Origin: Burkholderia stagnalis
GTDB taxonomy: Bacteria > Pseudomonadota > Gammaproteobacteria > Burkholderiales > Burkholderiaceae
Assembly: GCF_902830275.1 (NCBI RefSeq)
Contig: NZ_CADESW010000002.1
Location: 186,001-250,000 of the forward strand
Reading direction: 5' to 3'
DNA: 64,000 bases
Position 1 is the stretch's first letter; each line of letters opens with the position of its first letter. Shown piece by piece: positions 56,109 to 64,000 of the stretch. The position numbers and the translations under genes are program-made. The notes under the pieces were generated by a model, which searched no databases, was not told where the DNA came from, and worked only from the letters and a program-made list of their open reading frames with translations.

Positions 56109-56489
56109 ATGCAGCCGGAAACCGCCCGCCGCTTCGATACCGAATTCGCACCGCGCATCGCGCGTGCGATCGCTGCCTTCTTCGCCGACCACGTCCAGAC
56201 CGAAGTCGTCCCGTACGCCGGGCATGGTCACCCGACGCAAGTCCGCATTCACAGCGCGCCGCACGAACACGTGAGCGGCTTCGCGCATCCGCTGAATCTC
56301 GAGCTGACCTGGGATACCGACGAAATCGAACAGCTGATGGCGCCGCACGGGATGCAACGCTTCGAGCACTACCTCGAAGCGCTGCCGCGCAAGCTGGCCG
56401 CGTGGCAAGGCGCGCGCGACATCGATCTCGCGTCGCGCACGCAAGCCGATCCGCTCGTGCGGCTCGGCGGCCTCGACTTCGAAGGTTGA
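56109..56489 (+). CDS. Hypothetical protein (126 aa), Burkholderia-type
   Basis: Start at 56109 behind CCAAGGAGACGCCTGC; an in-frame upstream ATG has no ribosome site. Soluble alpha/beta protein with His-rich strand (HGHPTQVRIHSAPHEHVSGFAHP) and a helical C-terminus (RFEHYLEALPRKLAAW). I recall a DUF family of this type limited to Burkholderia, without a known function. Confidence 0.7.
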   Translation: MQPETARRFDTEFAPRIARAIAAFFADHVQTEVVPYAGHGHPTQVRIHSAPHEHVSGFAHPLNLELTWDTDEIEQLMAPHGMQRFEHYLEALPRKLAAWQGARDIDLASRTQADPLVRLGGLDFEG

Positions 56490-56655
56490 TCACGCGCGCC
56501 GCGTCGGCGACGCGTTTTCCGGCCCGGTGATACACTCGCCCGGCTTGTGCCCGCGGGCCCACGCGAGCGCGCCGCCGGCGCGCGCAACCTGTCGAATAAT
56601 CCCCACCAGCAGGCCCGACGGCCGAGTTCCGACCGCGGGCCGACACGTCCCCGCC

Positions 56656-58023
56656 ATGAATCCCGATACCGGCCTGCCGCTTCCGCAACGCTACTGGGCG
56701 ATCGTCTGCGTCGCCCTGGGCATCACGCTCGCCGTGCTCGACGGCGCGATCGCGAACGTCGCGCTGCCGACCATCGCACGCGACCTGCACGCGTCCGACG
56801 CGGCCTCGATCTGGATCGTCAACGCGTACCAGCTCGCCGTCACGATCACGCTGCTGCCGCTCGCGTCGCTCGGCGAGCGCATCGGCTACCGGCGCATCTA
56901 CATCGCGGGCCTTGCGCTGTTCACGGCCGCCTCGCTCGGCTGCGCGCTCGCCACGTCGCTGCCGACGCTCGCGGTGATGCGCGTGATCCAGGGCTTCGGC
57001 GCGTCGGGCATCATGAGCGTCAACGCGGCGCTCGTGCGGATGATCTATCCGTCGTCGATGCTCGGGCGCGGGCTGTCGATCAACGCGATGGTGGTCGCGC
57101 TGTCGTCGGCGGTCGGGCCGACGGTCGCGTCCGCGGTGCTGGCGGTCGCGCCGTGGCCGTGGCTGTTCGCGATCAACGTGCCGATCGGCATCGCCGCAGT
57201 GCTCGGCAGCCTGCGCGCGCTGCCCGCCAACCCGCTGCACGACGCGCCGTACGACATCCCGAGCGCGCTGATGAACGCCTGCGTGTTCGGGCTGCTGATC
57301 ATGTCCGTCGACGGGCTCGGCCACGGCGAGCGCGGCGCGCTCGTCGCCGCGGAGCTGGCGGTGGCGTTCGTCGTCGGCTATTTCTTCGTGAAGCGCCAGC
57401 TGTCGCAGCCCGCGCCGCTGCTGCCGGTCGACCTGATGCGCATCCCGGTGTTCGCGCTGTCGATCTGCACGTCGATCGCGTCGTTCACGTCACAGATGCT
57501 CGCGTTCGTCGCGCTGCCGTTCTGGCTGCAGCACTCGCTCGGCTTCTCGCAAGTGCAGACCGGCCTCTACATGACACCGTGGCCGCTCGTGATCGTCGTG
57601 GCCGCGCCGCTCGCCGGCGTGCTGTCCGACCGCTACTCGGCCGGCGTGCTCGGCGGCATCGGGCTCGCGCTGTTCGCGGCGGGCCTGCTGTCGCTCGCGA
57701 CGATCGGCGCGCATCCGGGCACCGGCGACATCGTGTGGCGGATGGCGCTGTGCGGCGCGGGCTTCGGGCTGTTCCAGTCGCCGAACAATCGCGCGATGCT
57801 GTCGTCGGCGCCGCGCGAGCGCGCCGGCGGCGCGGGCGGCATGCTCAGCACCGCGCGGCTGACCGGGCAGACGCTCGGCGCGGCGCTCGTCGCGCTGATC
57901 TTCGGGATCGCGCCCGAACACGGCCCGACGATCGCGCTTTACGTCGCCGCCGCATTCGCGGCCGCCGCCGCCGTCGTCAGCACGCTGCGCATCGCGGCAC
58001 CGCAGCCGAACGCGTCGGCCTGA
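56656..58023 (+). CDS. MFS transporter, DHA2-like drug exporter
   Basis: 455 residues from ATG 56656. About 14 membrane segments, with motif C-like sequences and the N-terminal signature LDGAIANVALPTIARDLH, typical of the 14-span drug:H+ antiporter group. Conserved GERIGYRRIYIAG corresponds to the cytoplasmic A motif. Likely exports toxic compounds; substrate not predictable. Convergent with the gene at 58051. Confidence 0.85.
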   Translation: MNPDTGLPLPQRYWAIVCVALGITLAVLDGAIANVALPTIARDLHASDAASIWIVNAYQLAVTITLLPLASLGERIGYRRIYIAGLALFTAASLGCALATSLPTLAVMRVIQGFGASGIMSVNAALVRMIYPSSMLGRGLSINAMVVALSSAVGPTVASAVLAVAPWPWLFAINVPIGIAAVLGSLRALPANPLHDAPYDIPSALMNACVFGLLIMSVDGLGHGERGALVAAELAVAFVVGYFFVKRQLSQPAPLLPVDLMRIPVFALSICTSIASFTSQMLAFVALPFWLQHSLGFSQVQTGLYMTPWPLVIVVAAPLAGVLSDRYSAGVLGGIGLALFAAGLLSLATIGAHPGTGDIVWRMALCGAGFGLFQSPNNRAMLSSAPRERAGGAGGMLSTARLTGQTLGAALVALIFGIAPEHGPTIALYVAAAFAAAAAVVSTLRIAAPQPNASA

Positions 58024-58050
58024 GCGCCCCGCCGGCATGCGTCCCGCGCT

Positions 58051-58647
58051 TCAGGCCGCATCGAGCGCGTCCAGCACGAAGCGCATGCGCGCCTTCACGC
58101 TCGCACGCGGCAGCTCGACCAGCCGATAGCCGTACGACGCATAGCAGTCGACCATCGCTTCGTAGGTGCGCACCGCTTCGTCGAAGTCCTGCCGTCGCTC
58201 GGTGTCCTGCGTATAGATCTCCGGCCAGGGCGGCGCGATGAACACGCGCCGGTGATAGCGGAAGCGCCGCGCGGCGGCCTCCGCGTGCGCGGGCACCGCG
58301 AGCCCCGACAGGCGCAGGTAGCCGATCACGTCCGGCACGCCGCGGTCGAAGAACACCGGCCCGCGCGCGTGCCGCGCGAGGTGGTGCGAGCGCATCTCCC
58401 AGCTCAGCATCAGCTCGGCGAACGCGGCCGGGTCGCGCCACGGCAGCGCGCGGCCGTCGACCGCCATCTGATCCTGGATCACCCCGCGCCCCGCTTCCTG
58501 CGAACGCGCGAAACCGGCGCGCTCGAGCGCGTCGATCAGCGTGCTCTTGCCCGAGCCGGGCCCGCCGGTCACGACGAAGAAGCGCCGCGCGGCGTCGTCG
58601 GCCCGGTCGTTCGCGCCGGGCTCGCGCAGCGGCACGGGCTCAGACAT
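58051..58647 (-). CDS. Small AAA-type NTP-binding protein coupled to otsA
   Basis: 198 residues. Walker [18 protein letters not shown] near residue 25, then [17 protein letters not shown] (Walker B-like, with DR) and [16 protein letters not shown]. The form is the small AAA_28-like ATPase/kinase seen across proteobacteria. Starts 8 bp inside the end of otsA, so it is translationally coupled. Role unknown; it may modify or regulate a trehalose-linked function. Confidence 0.8.
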   Translation of the reverse strand: MSEPVPLREPGANDRADDAARRFFVVTGGPGSGKSTLIDALERAGFARSQEAGRGVIQDQMAVDGRALPWRDPAAFAELMLSWEMRSHHLARHARGPVFFDRGVPDVIGYLRLSGLAVPAHAEAAARRFRYHRRVFIAPPWPEIYTQDTERRQDFDEAVRTYEAMVDCYASYGYRLVELPRASVKARMRFVLDALDAA

Positions 58648-60058
58648 GCGCAGCCCGCCGGCCTGCGCGCCGCGTCACCGAGGCGGCCGTCGCGACGCTG
58701 CGCAGATCGGCGAGGAACGTATCGCGCCAGACCGACAGGTCGTTCGCGCGCAGCCGCGCGAGGTTCTCGTCGTGGCGCGCCTGCCGCTCGGCGAGCGGCA
58801 TCGACAGCGCGCGCTCGAGCGCCTCGGCCATCTGCGACAGGTCGTACGGATTGACGAGCAGCGCGCCCGGCAGCTCGGCCGCCGCGCCCGCGAACTCGGA
58901 CAGCACGAGCACGCCCGGGTCGGCCGGATCCTGCGATGCGATGTACTCCTTCGCAACGAGGTTCATCCCGTCGCGCAGCGGCGTCACATAGCCGACCTGC
59001 GACATCCGGAAGAACGCCATCAGCAGGTTGCGCTCGTACTTGCGGTTCAGGTACTGGATCGGCGTCCAGTCGAGCTGCGAGAAGCGTCCGTTGATGCGGC
59101 CCGCCTCGCCTTCGAGCGTCTCGCGGATCTGCTGATAGGTCTGCACGTCGGAGCGCGTCGGCGGCGCGATCTGCACGAGCGACACGCGGCCCTGCCAGCC
59201 GGGCGCGTTCGCGAGCATCCGCTCGAACGCCTGGAAGCGCTCGACGAGCCCCTTCGAGTAATCGAGCCGGTCGACGCTCATCACCAGCTTGCGCTCGCCG
59301 AGCGACTCGCGCAGCATCTTCACGGGCTTGCGCGCGCCGTACTGCACCGCGGCCTGCGCGATTGCGTCCGGATACACGCCGATCGGATACGCGGCCACCT
59401 TCACGACCCGCCCGTGCGCATGCAGCATCCCGTCGTCGCTCGACGCGCCGATGCCGCGCCGCTCGATGTAGTCGACGAACGCCTGCTTGTCGGCTTCTGT
59501 CTGGAAGCCGGCGACGTCGTACGCGCACATGAACTTCACGAGCTCGTCGTGCGGCGGCACGATGCGCAGCATGTCGGGCGAAGGAAACGGGATGTGCAGG
59601 AAGAAGCCGATCGGGTTCTTCACGCCGAGCTCGCGCAGGCAGTGCGCGAACGGCAGCAGGTGATAGTCGTGCACCCAGATGATGTCGTCGGGCTGCAGCA
59701 GCGCGGCGAGCTGCTTCGCGAGCGCGCCGTTTACGCGCAGGTAGCCCGCGTATTCCTGGCGGTCGAAGCGCGCGAGATCGCCGCGATAGTGGAACACGGG
59801 CCACAGCGTCGCATTCGAAAAGCCGCGGTAGTACTGATCGTAGTCGCGCCGGGTCAGGCCGACCGTCGCGTAGGTGACGTTGCCGTCGCGCCGGATCTCG
59901 GGCGCGTCCGGCGCGCCGGCGATCTCGCCGTTCCAGCCGAACCAGATGCCGCCGGTTTCCTTGAGTGCATCCATCACCCCGACCGCGAGGCCGCCCGCGC
60001 TCGGGCGCGAGTCCTCGCCGATGGCGACACGGTTCGATACCACGATCAATCTGCTCAT
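58640..60058 (-). CDS. otsA: Trehalose-6-phosphate synthase
   Basis: 472 residues. GT20 features: [20 protein letters not shown] and [16 protein letters not shown] at the N-terminus, [45 protein letters not shown], and [13 protein letters not shown] with [10 protein letters not shown] (donor-site loop). It makes trehalose-6-phosphate from UDP-glucose and glucose-6-phosphate, for osmotic and stress protection. Length matches the family. The partner phosphatase otsB is not in this window; the coupled gene downstream is a different protein. Confidence 0.95.
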   Translation of the reverse strand: MSRLIVVSNRVAIGEDSRPSAGGLAVGVMDALKETGGIWFGWNGEIAGAPDAPEIRRDGNVTYATVGLTRRDYDQYYRGFSNATLWPVFHYRGDLARFDRQEYAGYLRVNGALAKQLAALLQPDDIIWVHDYHLLPFAHCLRELGVKNPIGFFLHIPFPSPDMLRIVPPHDELVKFMCAYDVAGFQTEADKQAFVDYIERRGIGASSDDGMLHAHGRVVKVAAYPIGVYPDAIAQAAVQYGARKPVKMLRESLGERKLVMSVDRLDYSKGLVERFQAFERMLANAPGWQGRVSLVQIAPPTRSDVQTYQQIRETLEGEAGRINGRFSQLDWTPIQYLNRKYERNLLMAFFRMSQVGYVTPLRDGMNLVAKEYIASQDPADPGVLVLSEFAGAAAELPGALLVNPYDLSQMAEALERALSMPLAERQARHDENLARLRANDLSVWRDTFLADLRSVATAASVTRRAGRRAAHV

Positions 60059-60684
60059 GCGGCTCCCCCTTCTTGATTCGAATGGCCGGCGCGCGCGACG
60101 CGCGCCGGGACAGGCGCGGCAGCTCGGGCGCTGCCGCGTGGCGGTTCAGACGTGGAAATGCGACGGCGTGCGAGTGCGGCGGAATGCGGCGAGGACGACG
60201 TCACGCGTCCTGTTCCTGGCCGAGGTCGCGTTGATAGTCGAGCCCTTCCGGGCGGGTTCCGCCCTGGTTGTGATCGCCATCTTGCGGCGCCGTGGCGGGC
60301 GCGCCGGCGGGCGGCGCGGAGGGTGCGTCGGGGCGCGGCCGCGAGCGGCCGGCGCCCGCATCGGGCGATGACTGCGCAGGCCGCCGCGAACGGCGCATGG
60401 CTGGGTGTCTCATGGGCAAAACGGCGCGCGGCCGTCGTCGAAACATTCCATATCAAAACAGTCTAGGCACGAACCTCGCACCCCAAGGTAACAATTGCCT
60501 TCAATTTGTAACGTTTCGACCCTTCGTCGATCTTCTGCCGGACAATGGCGCCGCGCGCGCACGCGAGGCCGCCGCCGCCGATTTGTCAAAGCTTTGCAGT
60601 TTTCCTATGACAATTGAGAAACAATGGCACGGCATGAGCGCACGCATGCATCGACGCTCACCCAGACAGGACTCGCACTCAGGG
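60059..60684. other. 626-bp gene-free region upstream of otsA
   Basis: Divergent control region between otsA and the lipoprotein pair. Several long open frames exist because of high GC but lack ribosome sites and overlap each other in opposite frames. No clear promoter was identified; the part from 60440 to 60620 is AT-richer and the best place for one. Confidence 0.5.
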
Positions 60685-61236
60685 ATGAACCTCCGTTTCG
60701 AACTGCCACGCCGGGCCATGCCGGCGCGCATCGTGCTGGCCGCGGCCGCCGCGGCCGCCCTGCTGTCCGGCTGCAATTCGCTGTACAGCGAAGGCGCGAC
60801 GGCCGGCGCCGGCATCGCGGGCGCCGCGATCGCCTCCAAGGTCACCAACAACGCCGCCGTCGCGACGGGCATCGGCCTCGGCGCGGTTGCCGGCGCGCGC
60901 GCGGGCGTCCAGTACACGCAGCGCGTCGCGCACCGCTACACGCAGGCGCAGATCGCGACGGCGGCCGGGCCGCTCGACGTCGGCGGCGTCGCGCCGTGGA
61001 CCACCAACCATTCGTTCCCGATCGAGGACAACGAGCACGGCCGCGTAACGGTCAGCCGGATGATCAGCATCGGCCCGCTCGACTGCAAGGAAATCGTGTT
61101 CTCGGTCGATACGCCGGCGAAACCCGATGCCGCCGCGCAATCGGCGTTCTACGTCGCGACCATCTGCCGCGACGGCCCGCAGTGGAAATGGGCGTCGGCC
61201 GAGCCGGCGACCGAACGCTGGGGCGCGCTGCAATGA
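60685..61236 (+). CDS. Lipoprotein 1 of a paralogous pair (183 aa)
   Basis: Start at 60685 behind TCAGGG, with a lipobox LLSGC about 30 residues in. Gly/Ala-rich segment (AGAGIAGAAIASKVTNNAAVAT), then a C-terminal domain with DCKEIVFSVD, FYVATICRDGPQWKWASAEPATERWG. The same ending occurs in the next gene, so they are paralogues. Envelope lipoprotein, function unknown. The TGA overlaps the next ATG. Confidence 0.7.
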   Translation: MNLRFELPRRAMPARIVLAAAAAAALLSGCNSLYSEGATAGAGIAGAAIASKVTNNAAVATGIGLGAVAGARAGVQYTQRVAHRYTQAQIATAAGPLDVGGVAPWTTNHSFPIEDNEHGRVTVSRMISIGPLDCKEIVFSVDTPAKPDAAAQSAFYVATICRDGPQWKWASAEPATERWGALQ

Positions 61237-61727
61237 GCGTCGCGCTCCGCCTCGCGTGGCTCGGCGCGCTGTGCGCGGCCGGCGCCGCCCTGTCCGGCTG
61301 CGGCTCGGTCGGTGCGGCGAGCGGCGCGCTCGCGGGCGCGGCGACCGGCCTCGTCACCGCGAACCCGGCCGTCGGCGTCGGGGTCGGCATCGCCGTGCAG
61401 GCGGCCACCGACGAGGCCGTGAAGCGCACGATGAAACAGCTCCATCAGAACCAGCAGGACGCGATCGCGCAGACGGCCGGCGGCCTCGCGGTCGGTGAAG
61501 TAAAAGCGTGGAAGGTGAAGAACACGATTCCGCTCGAGAACGGTGAAGGCGAAGTGCGGGTCACGCGCGCGTATTCGACGGCGCTCGCGCTTTGCAAGGA
61601 ATTCGCATTTTCGATGAAGGACGGCAACAAGGCCGACTGGTATTTCGCGAGCGCGTGCCAGCAGGGCCCGCGCTGGAAGTGGGCGTCGGCCGAGGCGGCC
61701 GTCGCCCGCTGGGGCAACCTGCAGTAA
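61233..61727 (+). CDS. Lipoprotein 2 of a paralogous pair (164 aa)
   Basis: ATGA-coupled to the preceding gene. Lipobox LSGC (Cys23). Gly/Ala-rich region (AASGALAGAATGLVTAN), then ALCKEFAFSMKDGNK and FASACQQGPRWKWASAEAAVARWG near the end. Parallel to the gene before it, with conserved Cys and Trp pattern. Function unknown. Confidence 0.7.
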   Translation: MSVALRLAWLGALCAAGAALSGCGSVGAASGALAGAATGLVTANPAVGVGVGIAVQAATDEAVKRTMKQLHQNQQDAIAQTAGGLAVGEVKAWKVKNTIPLENGEGEVRVTRAYSTALALCKEFAFSMKDGNKADWYFASACQQGPRWKWASAEAAVARWGNLQ

Positions 61728-62006
61728 CGGCAACGCGGCGGGCCGCGCCTCGCGCGCGGCGCCCGCCGCTGCCGGGCCAGGCGGCCCGCTCCGTCGCTCA
61801 GGACTCGACGTCATGGTCCGAGAATCAAACCAGAGGCGCCGCGATCACTCTTCCGTTCTCGGCACGCGACAACGCAAAAACGAGCTTTACCGCCTGCGCC
61901 CTGCCGCTTGACGCGCGGCTGACGGGACACGTGTCGCACCACCGCTCGCAAGCTGGCCGATTCCCCGGTTTGCCGCGCCCCCAAACGGCTGCATGCCTCC
62001 ATGGCC

Positions 62007-62192
62007 TCAGATCGACACCATTTCGAAATCCTCCTTGCCGACACCGCATTCCGGACACTTCCAGGCGGCCGGAATGTCTTCCCAGCGCGTTCCCGGCGCA
62101 ATGCCGTCGTCCGGCGCACCGTCTTCTTCCGAATAAATCCAGCCGCACACCAGACACATCAGCGTGCGCATCTTTACTGCAGTCGTGCTCAT
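62007..62192 (-). CDS. Rubredoxin
   Basis: 61 residues. Two Cys-x-x-Cys pairs: Cys13/Cys16 (CLVCGW) and Cys46/Cys49 (CPECGV), binding one iron. Also the typical GWIYSEEDG and GTRWEDIPAAWKCP. One-electron carrier; here it ends the desaturase/hydrolase operon and would donate electrons to the di-iron desaturase. The start overlaps the hydrolase stop (ATGA). Confidence 0.93.
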   Translation of the reverse strand: MSTTAVKMRTLMCLVCGWIYSEEDGAPDDGIAPGTRWEDIPAAWKCPECGVGKEDFEMVSI

Positions 62193-63109
62193 TCCGCCAG
62201 CTCCCCAGAATTCGACGTATGTCGCGTCACAAATTCGCGCACCTGCTCGCGCACCTTCGCATCCGACAGAATCCGCCCATGCCCCGTGCCTGGCGCCGGC
62301 GACAGCGTCGCTTCCGGCAGGCTCGCCACCACCCGCTGCGCTTCGCAGTACGGCACGACCGGATCGGCCGGGTCGTGCACCACCAGCACCGGCACATTGA
62401 TCGACGCGCCTCGCGCCGGAATGTCCCAGTGGCTCACCGGCACGCCATTGCGCGCCAGCAGTTCCGTATAGACGCGCTCGACCACCGGACGCGGCAATGC
62501 CACGTCGCTCGACCAGCGCTCCAGCACCTCGGTCAGGGCGCTGGTCGGCGCGATCAGGACGATGCAGCGCAACGGCGCGCGACGCGCGTGTTCCGCCAAT
62601 GCCGAGATCGCGGCGATCGAGCCGAGCGAATGCGCGATCACCACTTGCGCGCCTTCGATCGCATCCAGCACCGCGCCCGTCGCCCGGGTGAATTGCGTCA
62701 TCGTCGTGTGCTTGCCCGGCGAGATCCCGTGCGCGGGCGCGTCAAACGCCGCCACCGAGAAACCCAGCGTCTGCATCGGCTTCACGAAGCTCAGCATGCT
62801 GCTGCTGTCGGTGCCCCAGCCGTGCACAAGCAGCGCCCGCGACGCGCCACCCGCCCAGTAATACGCCCGGTCGATATCCGGATTGCCCTTGATCGACGTC
62901 ACCTTCGCGCCGAGCGGTACACGATCGCTGACAGGCAGCCCGTAGCCGCGCGTGAAGCCGAACGCGTCAGCCGCGCGCCGTCCCGCGGCGCGTGGCGCGA
63001 AGGCATTCAGCACCTGGTACGCGCGATGGCTGAGCCGCATGCCCAGCGATGGCGCGCGCGCCGTCTGCCGCGCGATCGGCGAGACGTCGGAAAGATCCGC
63101 CGCCGCCAT
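62189..63109 (-). CDS. Alpha/beta-hydrolase
   Basis: 306 residues. Oxyanion region LLVHGWGTDSSSM, nucleophile elbow AHSLGS (Ser of G-x-S-x-G variant, HSLGS), acid in VVHDPADPVVPY and catalytic His in GTGHGR. It starts 1 bp into the end of the desaturase gene (TGATG), so it is coupled to it. Probable esterase, lipase or thioesterase acting on a lipid product; substrate not known. Confidence 0.85.
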   Translation of the reverse strand: MAAADLSDVSPIARQTARAPSLGMRLSHRAYQVLNAFAPRAAGRRAADAFGFTRGYGLPVSDRVPLGAKVTSIKGNPDIDRAYYWAGGASRALLVHGWGTDSSSMLSFVKPMQTLGFSVAAFDAPAHGISPGKHTTMTQFTRATGAVLDAIEGAQVVIAHSLGSIAAISALAEHARRAPLRCIVLIAPTSALTEVLERWSSDVALPRPVVERVYTELLARNGVPVSHWDIPARGASINVPVLVVHDPADPVVPYCEAQRVVASLPEATLSPAPGTGHGRILSDAKVREQVREFVTRHTSNSGELAE

Positions 63110-64000
63110 CACCGGCCCTCCGTCGCGGCCGCCGCCGCATGCGCGCCGACCGGCACCTGCTCCCGGGACAGGCTCCGGTAGTAGCCCGACTCGGTATCGT
63201 AGAAGTGGCAGTGACGGATCACGTACCACAGCTCGCCGAACGTGAAGTCCTTCTCCCGGATCATCCCCGGAAACGCTTCCTTGAGCGCCGCCTGCGCCTT
63301 CGGCAGGTTGTAGAACGGCACGATCGGCGCGACGTGGTGCGCGGTGTGCACCGAGATGTTGTGCGTCAGGAAGTGCAGCCACTTCGGATACCGGTAGTCG
63401 GTCGTCACCAGCAGGCGGCTCGCGTTCGGCGTCCAGTGCTGCGACGGCAGGAACGGGATGTCATCCGACGTATGGTGCATCAGCGTCGTCGCGCTGAACC
63501 ATGCGTGAATCGCGAGCCACGGCGCGACGAAATACAGGAACAGGCCCGTCACGCCGGTGAAATGGATCAGCGCCGCGAAGTAGACCACCGATACGATCAG
63601 CACGAACCCGATCGAGCGCCTCACGTCGCGCCGCATCTCGCGCTTCGGGTAGAAGCCGGGACGAAAGCCCGATTCCTTCCAGTAGCTCACCGTGCCGGCC
63701 CAGAACAGCCATTTGCGCGTGCCCGCGTATTCGAGGCGCTTGAGCAGCGGCATGCGGTCGTACAACTGCGCGGGAATCGGGCGCCAGTCCGTGTCCATCT
63801 CCAGGTTGTTCGTGTTCGCGTGGTGCAGGTTGTGCGTATGCTTCCAGGCGTAGAACGGATACAGCAACGGCAGCAGCGAGAGATGCCCGATCACCAGGTT
63901 GAAGGGCCGCGAGCGCGAGAACGAGTTGTGCCCGCAGTCGTGCGCGATGCAGTGCAGCCCCCAGCCACCCAGGCCGGCGATCAGCCACAGCGGGAGATAG
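63109..64000 (-). CDS. Fatty-acid desaturase, membrane di-iron type (5' end outside window)
   Basis: The frame continues to the right edge, so the N-terminus is missing. His boxes HDCGHN, WKHTHNLHHANTN and HTAHH give the three clusters that bind the di-iron centre; membrane segments lie between (FVLIVSVVYFAALIHF, LFLYFVAPWLAIHAWF). It introduces a double bond into a fatty acyl chain and needs an electron donor, fitting the rubredoxin in the same operon. Desaturase, hydrolase and rubredoxin are tightly coupled. Confidence 0.88.
   Translation of the reverse strand, partial: YLPLWLIAGLGGWGLHCIAHDCGHNSFSRSRPFNLVIGHLSLLPLLYPFYAWKHTHNLHHANTNNLEMDTDWRPIPAQLYDRMPLLKRLEYAGTRKWLFWAGTVSYWKESGFRPGFYPKREMRRDVRRSIGFVLIVSVVYFAALIHFTGVTGLFLYFVAPWLAIHAWFSATTLMHHTSDDIPFLPSQHWTPNASRLLVTTDYRYPKWLHFLTHNISVHTAHHVAPIVPFYNLPKAQAALKEAFPGMIREKDFTFGELWYVIRHCHFYDTESGYYRSLSREQVPVGAHAAAAATEGR

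Noticed and set aside
60152..60466. Genes in the otsA upstream region
   Set aside because: Several overlapping frames on both strands, no ribosome sites and low-complexity products.
54816..63988. Long antisense frames in the GC-rich part (for example 56032-57324, 58541-60076, 61592-63181)
   Set aside because: Arg/Ala-rich shadows of real genes caused by high GC at third positions.

Overview
The window joins two very different pieces of DNA. From the left edge to about 54.08 kb it is AT-rich and carries a conjugative, integrative element. From about 54.13 kb to the right edge it is very GC-rich and looks like Burkholderia (cepacia-complex type) chromosome: ecotin, otsA, a DHA2-type MFS pump, and a desaturase/hydrolase/rubredoxin operon. 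The junction is the 3' part of a tRNA-Arg(CCU) gene (54083-54130), with a tyrosine integrase reading leftward beside it. This is the expected attR of an ICE inserted at a tRNA 3' end. The other end (attL) and probably the mating-pore genes lie left of the window, so the element is longer than 54 kb.

Layout of the element. 0-2 kb: two proteins made of tandem helix-turn-helix-like repeats. 2.1-2.9 kb: a toxin-antitoxin pair. 3-5.8 kb: a PAAR / membrane-effector / probable immunity cassette. 6-7.6 kb: small hypothetical genes. 7.8-18.8 kb: an array of short operons of small, mostly unrecognised proteins, including a DnaQ-like exonuclease and three type IV pilin-like proteins. These operons share one promoter type, an upstream box, intercistronic hairpins and a dispersed two-hairpin repeat. 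18.8-30 kb: conjugation processing genes, namely a ribbon-helix-helix protein, a ParA/StbB-like ATPase, a candidate oriT region, a MobF relaxase-helicase and a TraD-like coupling ATPase. 30.1-30.8 kb: a cluster of ten GGTCGG sites. 30.9-44.5 kb: a large polyvalent protein, a second coupling-type ATPase split into two genes, a T4-lysozyme-like lipoprotein, a protein ending in an SSB-like acidic tip, an ArdC-like antirestriction protein and small membrane proteins. 44.6-50.2 kb: a complete polar amino-acid ABC importer with two binding proteins, plus a YadA-like trimeric adhesin. 50.4-54 kb: a primase-helicase and the integrase.

The most striking property is regulatory uniformity. About 25 promoters have -35 and -10 boxes separated by exactly 16 bp, and most fall into two repeated classes. 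Class I (TTGACT, then TAAATT) drives the small-gene array. Class II (TTGACA, then TATAAN, often with an upstream inverted repeat TCATT/AATGA and a leader box TTGAAAGATAACTTT) drives the conjugation genes and also the importer and the adhesin. The apparently metabolic and surface cargo is therefore wired into the element's own regulon. Functions given for unnamed genes are inferences from visible motifs only; no database search was possible.
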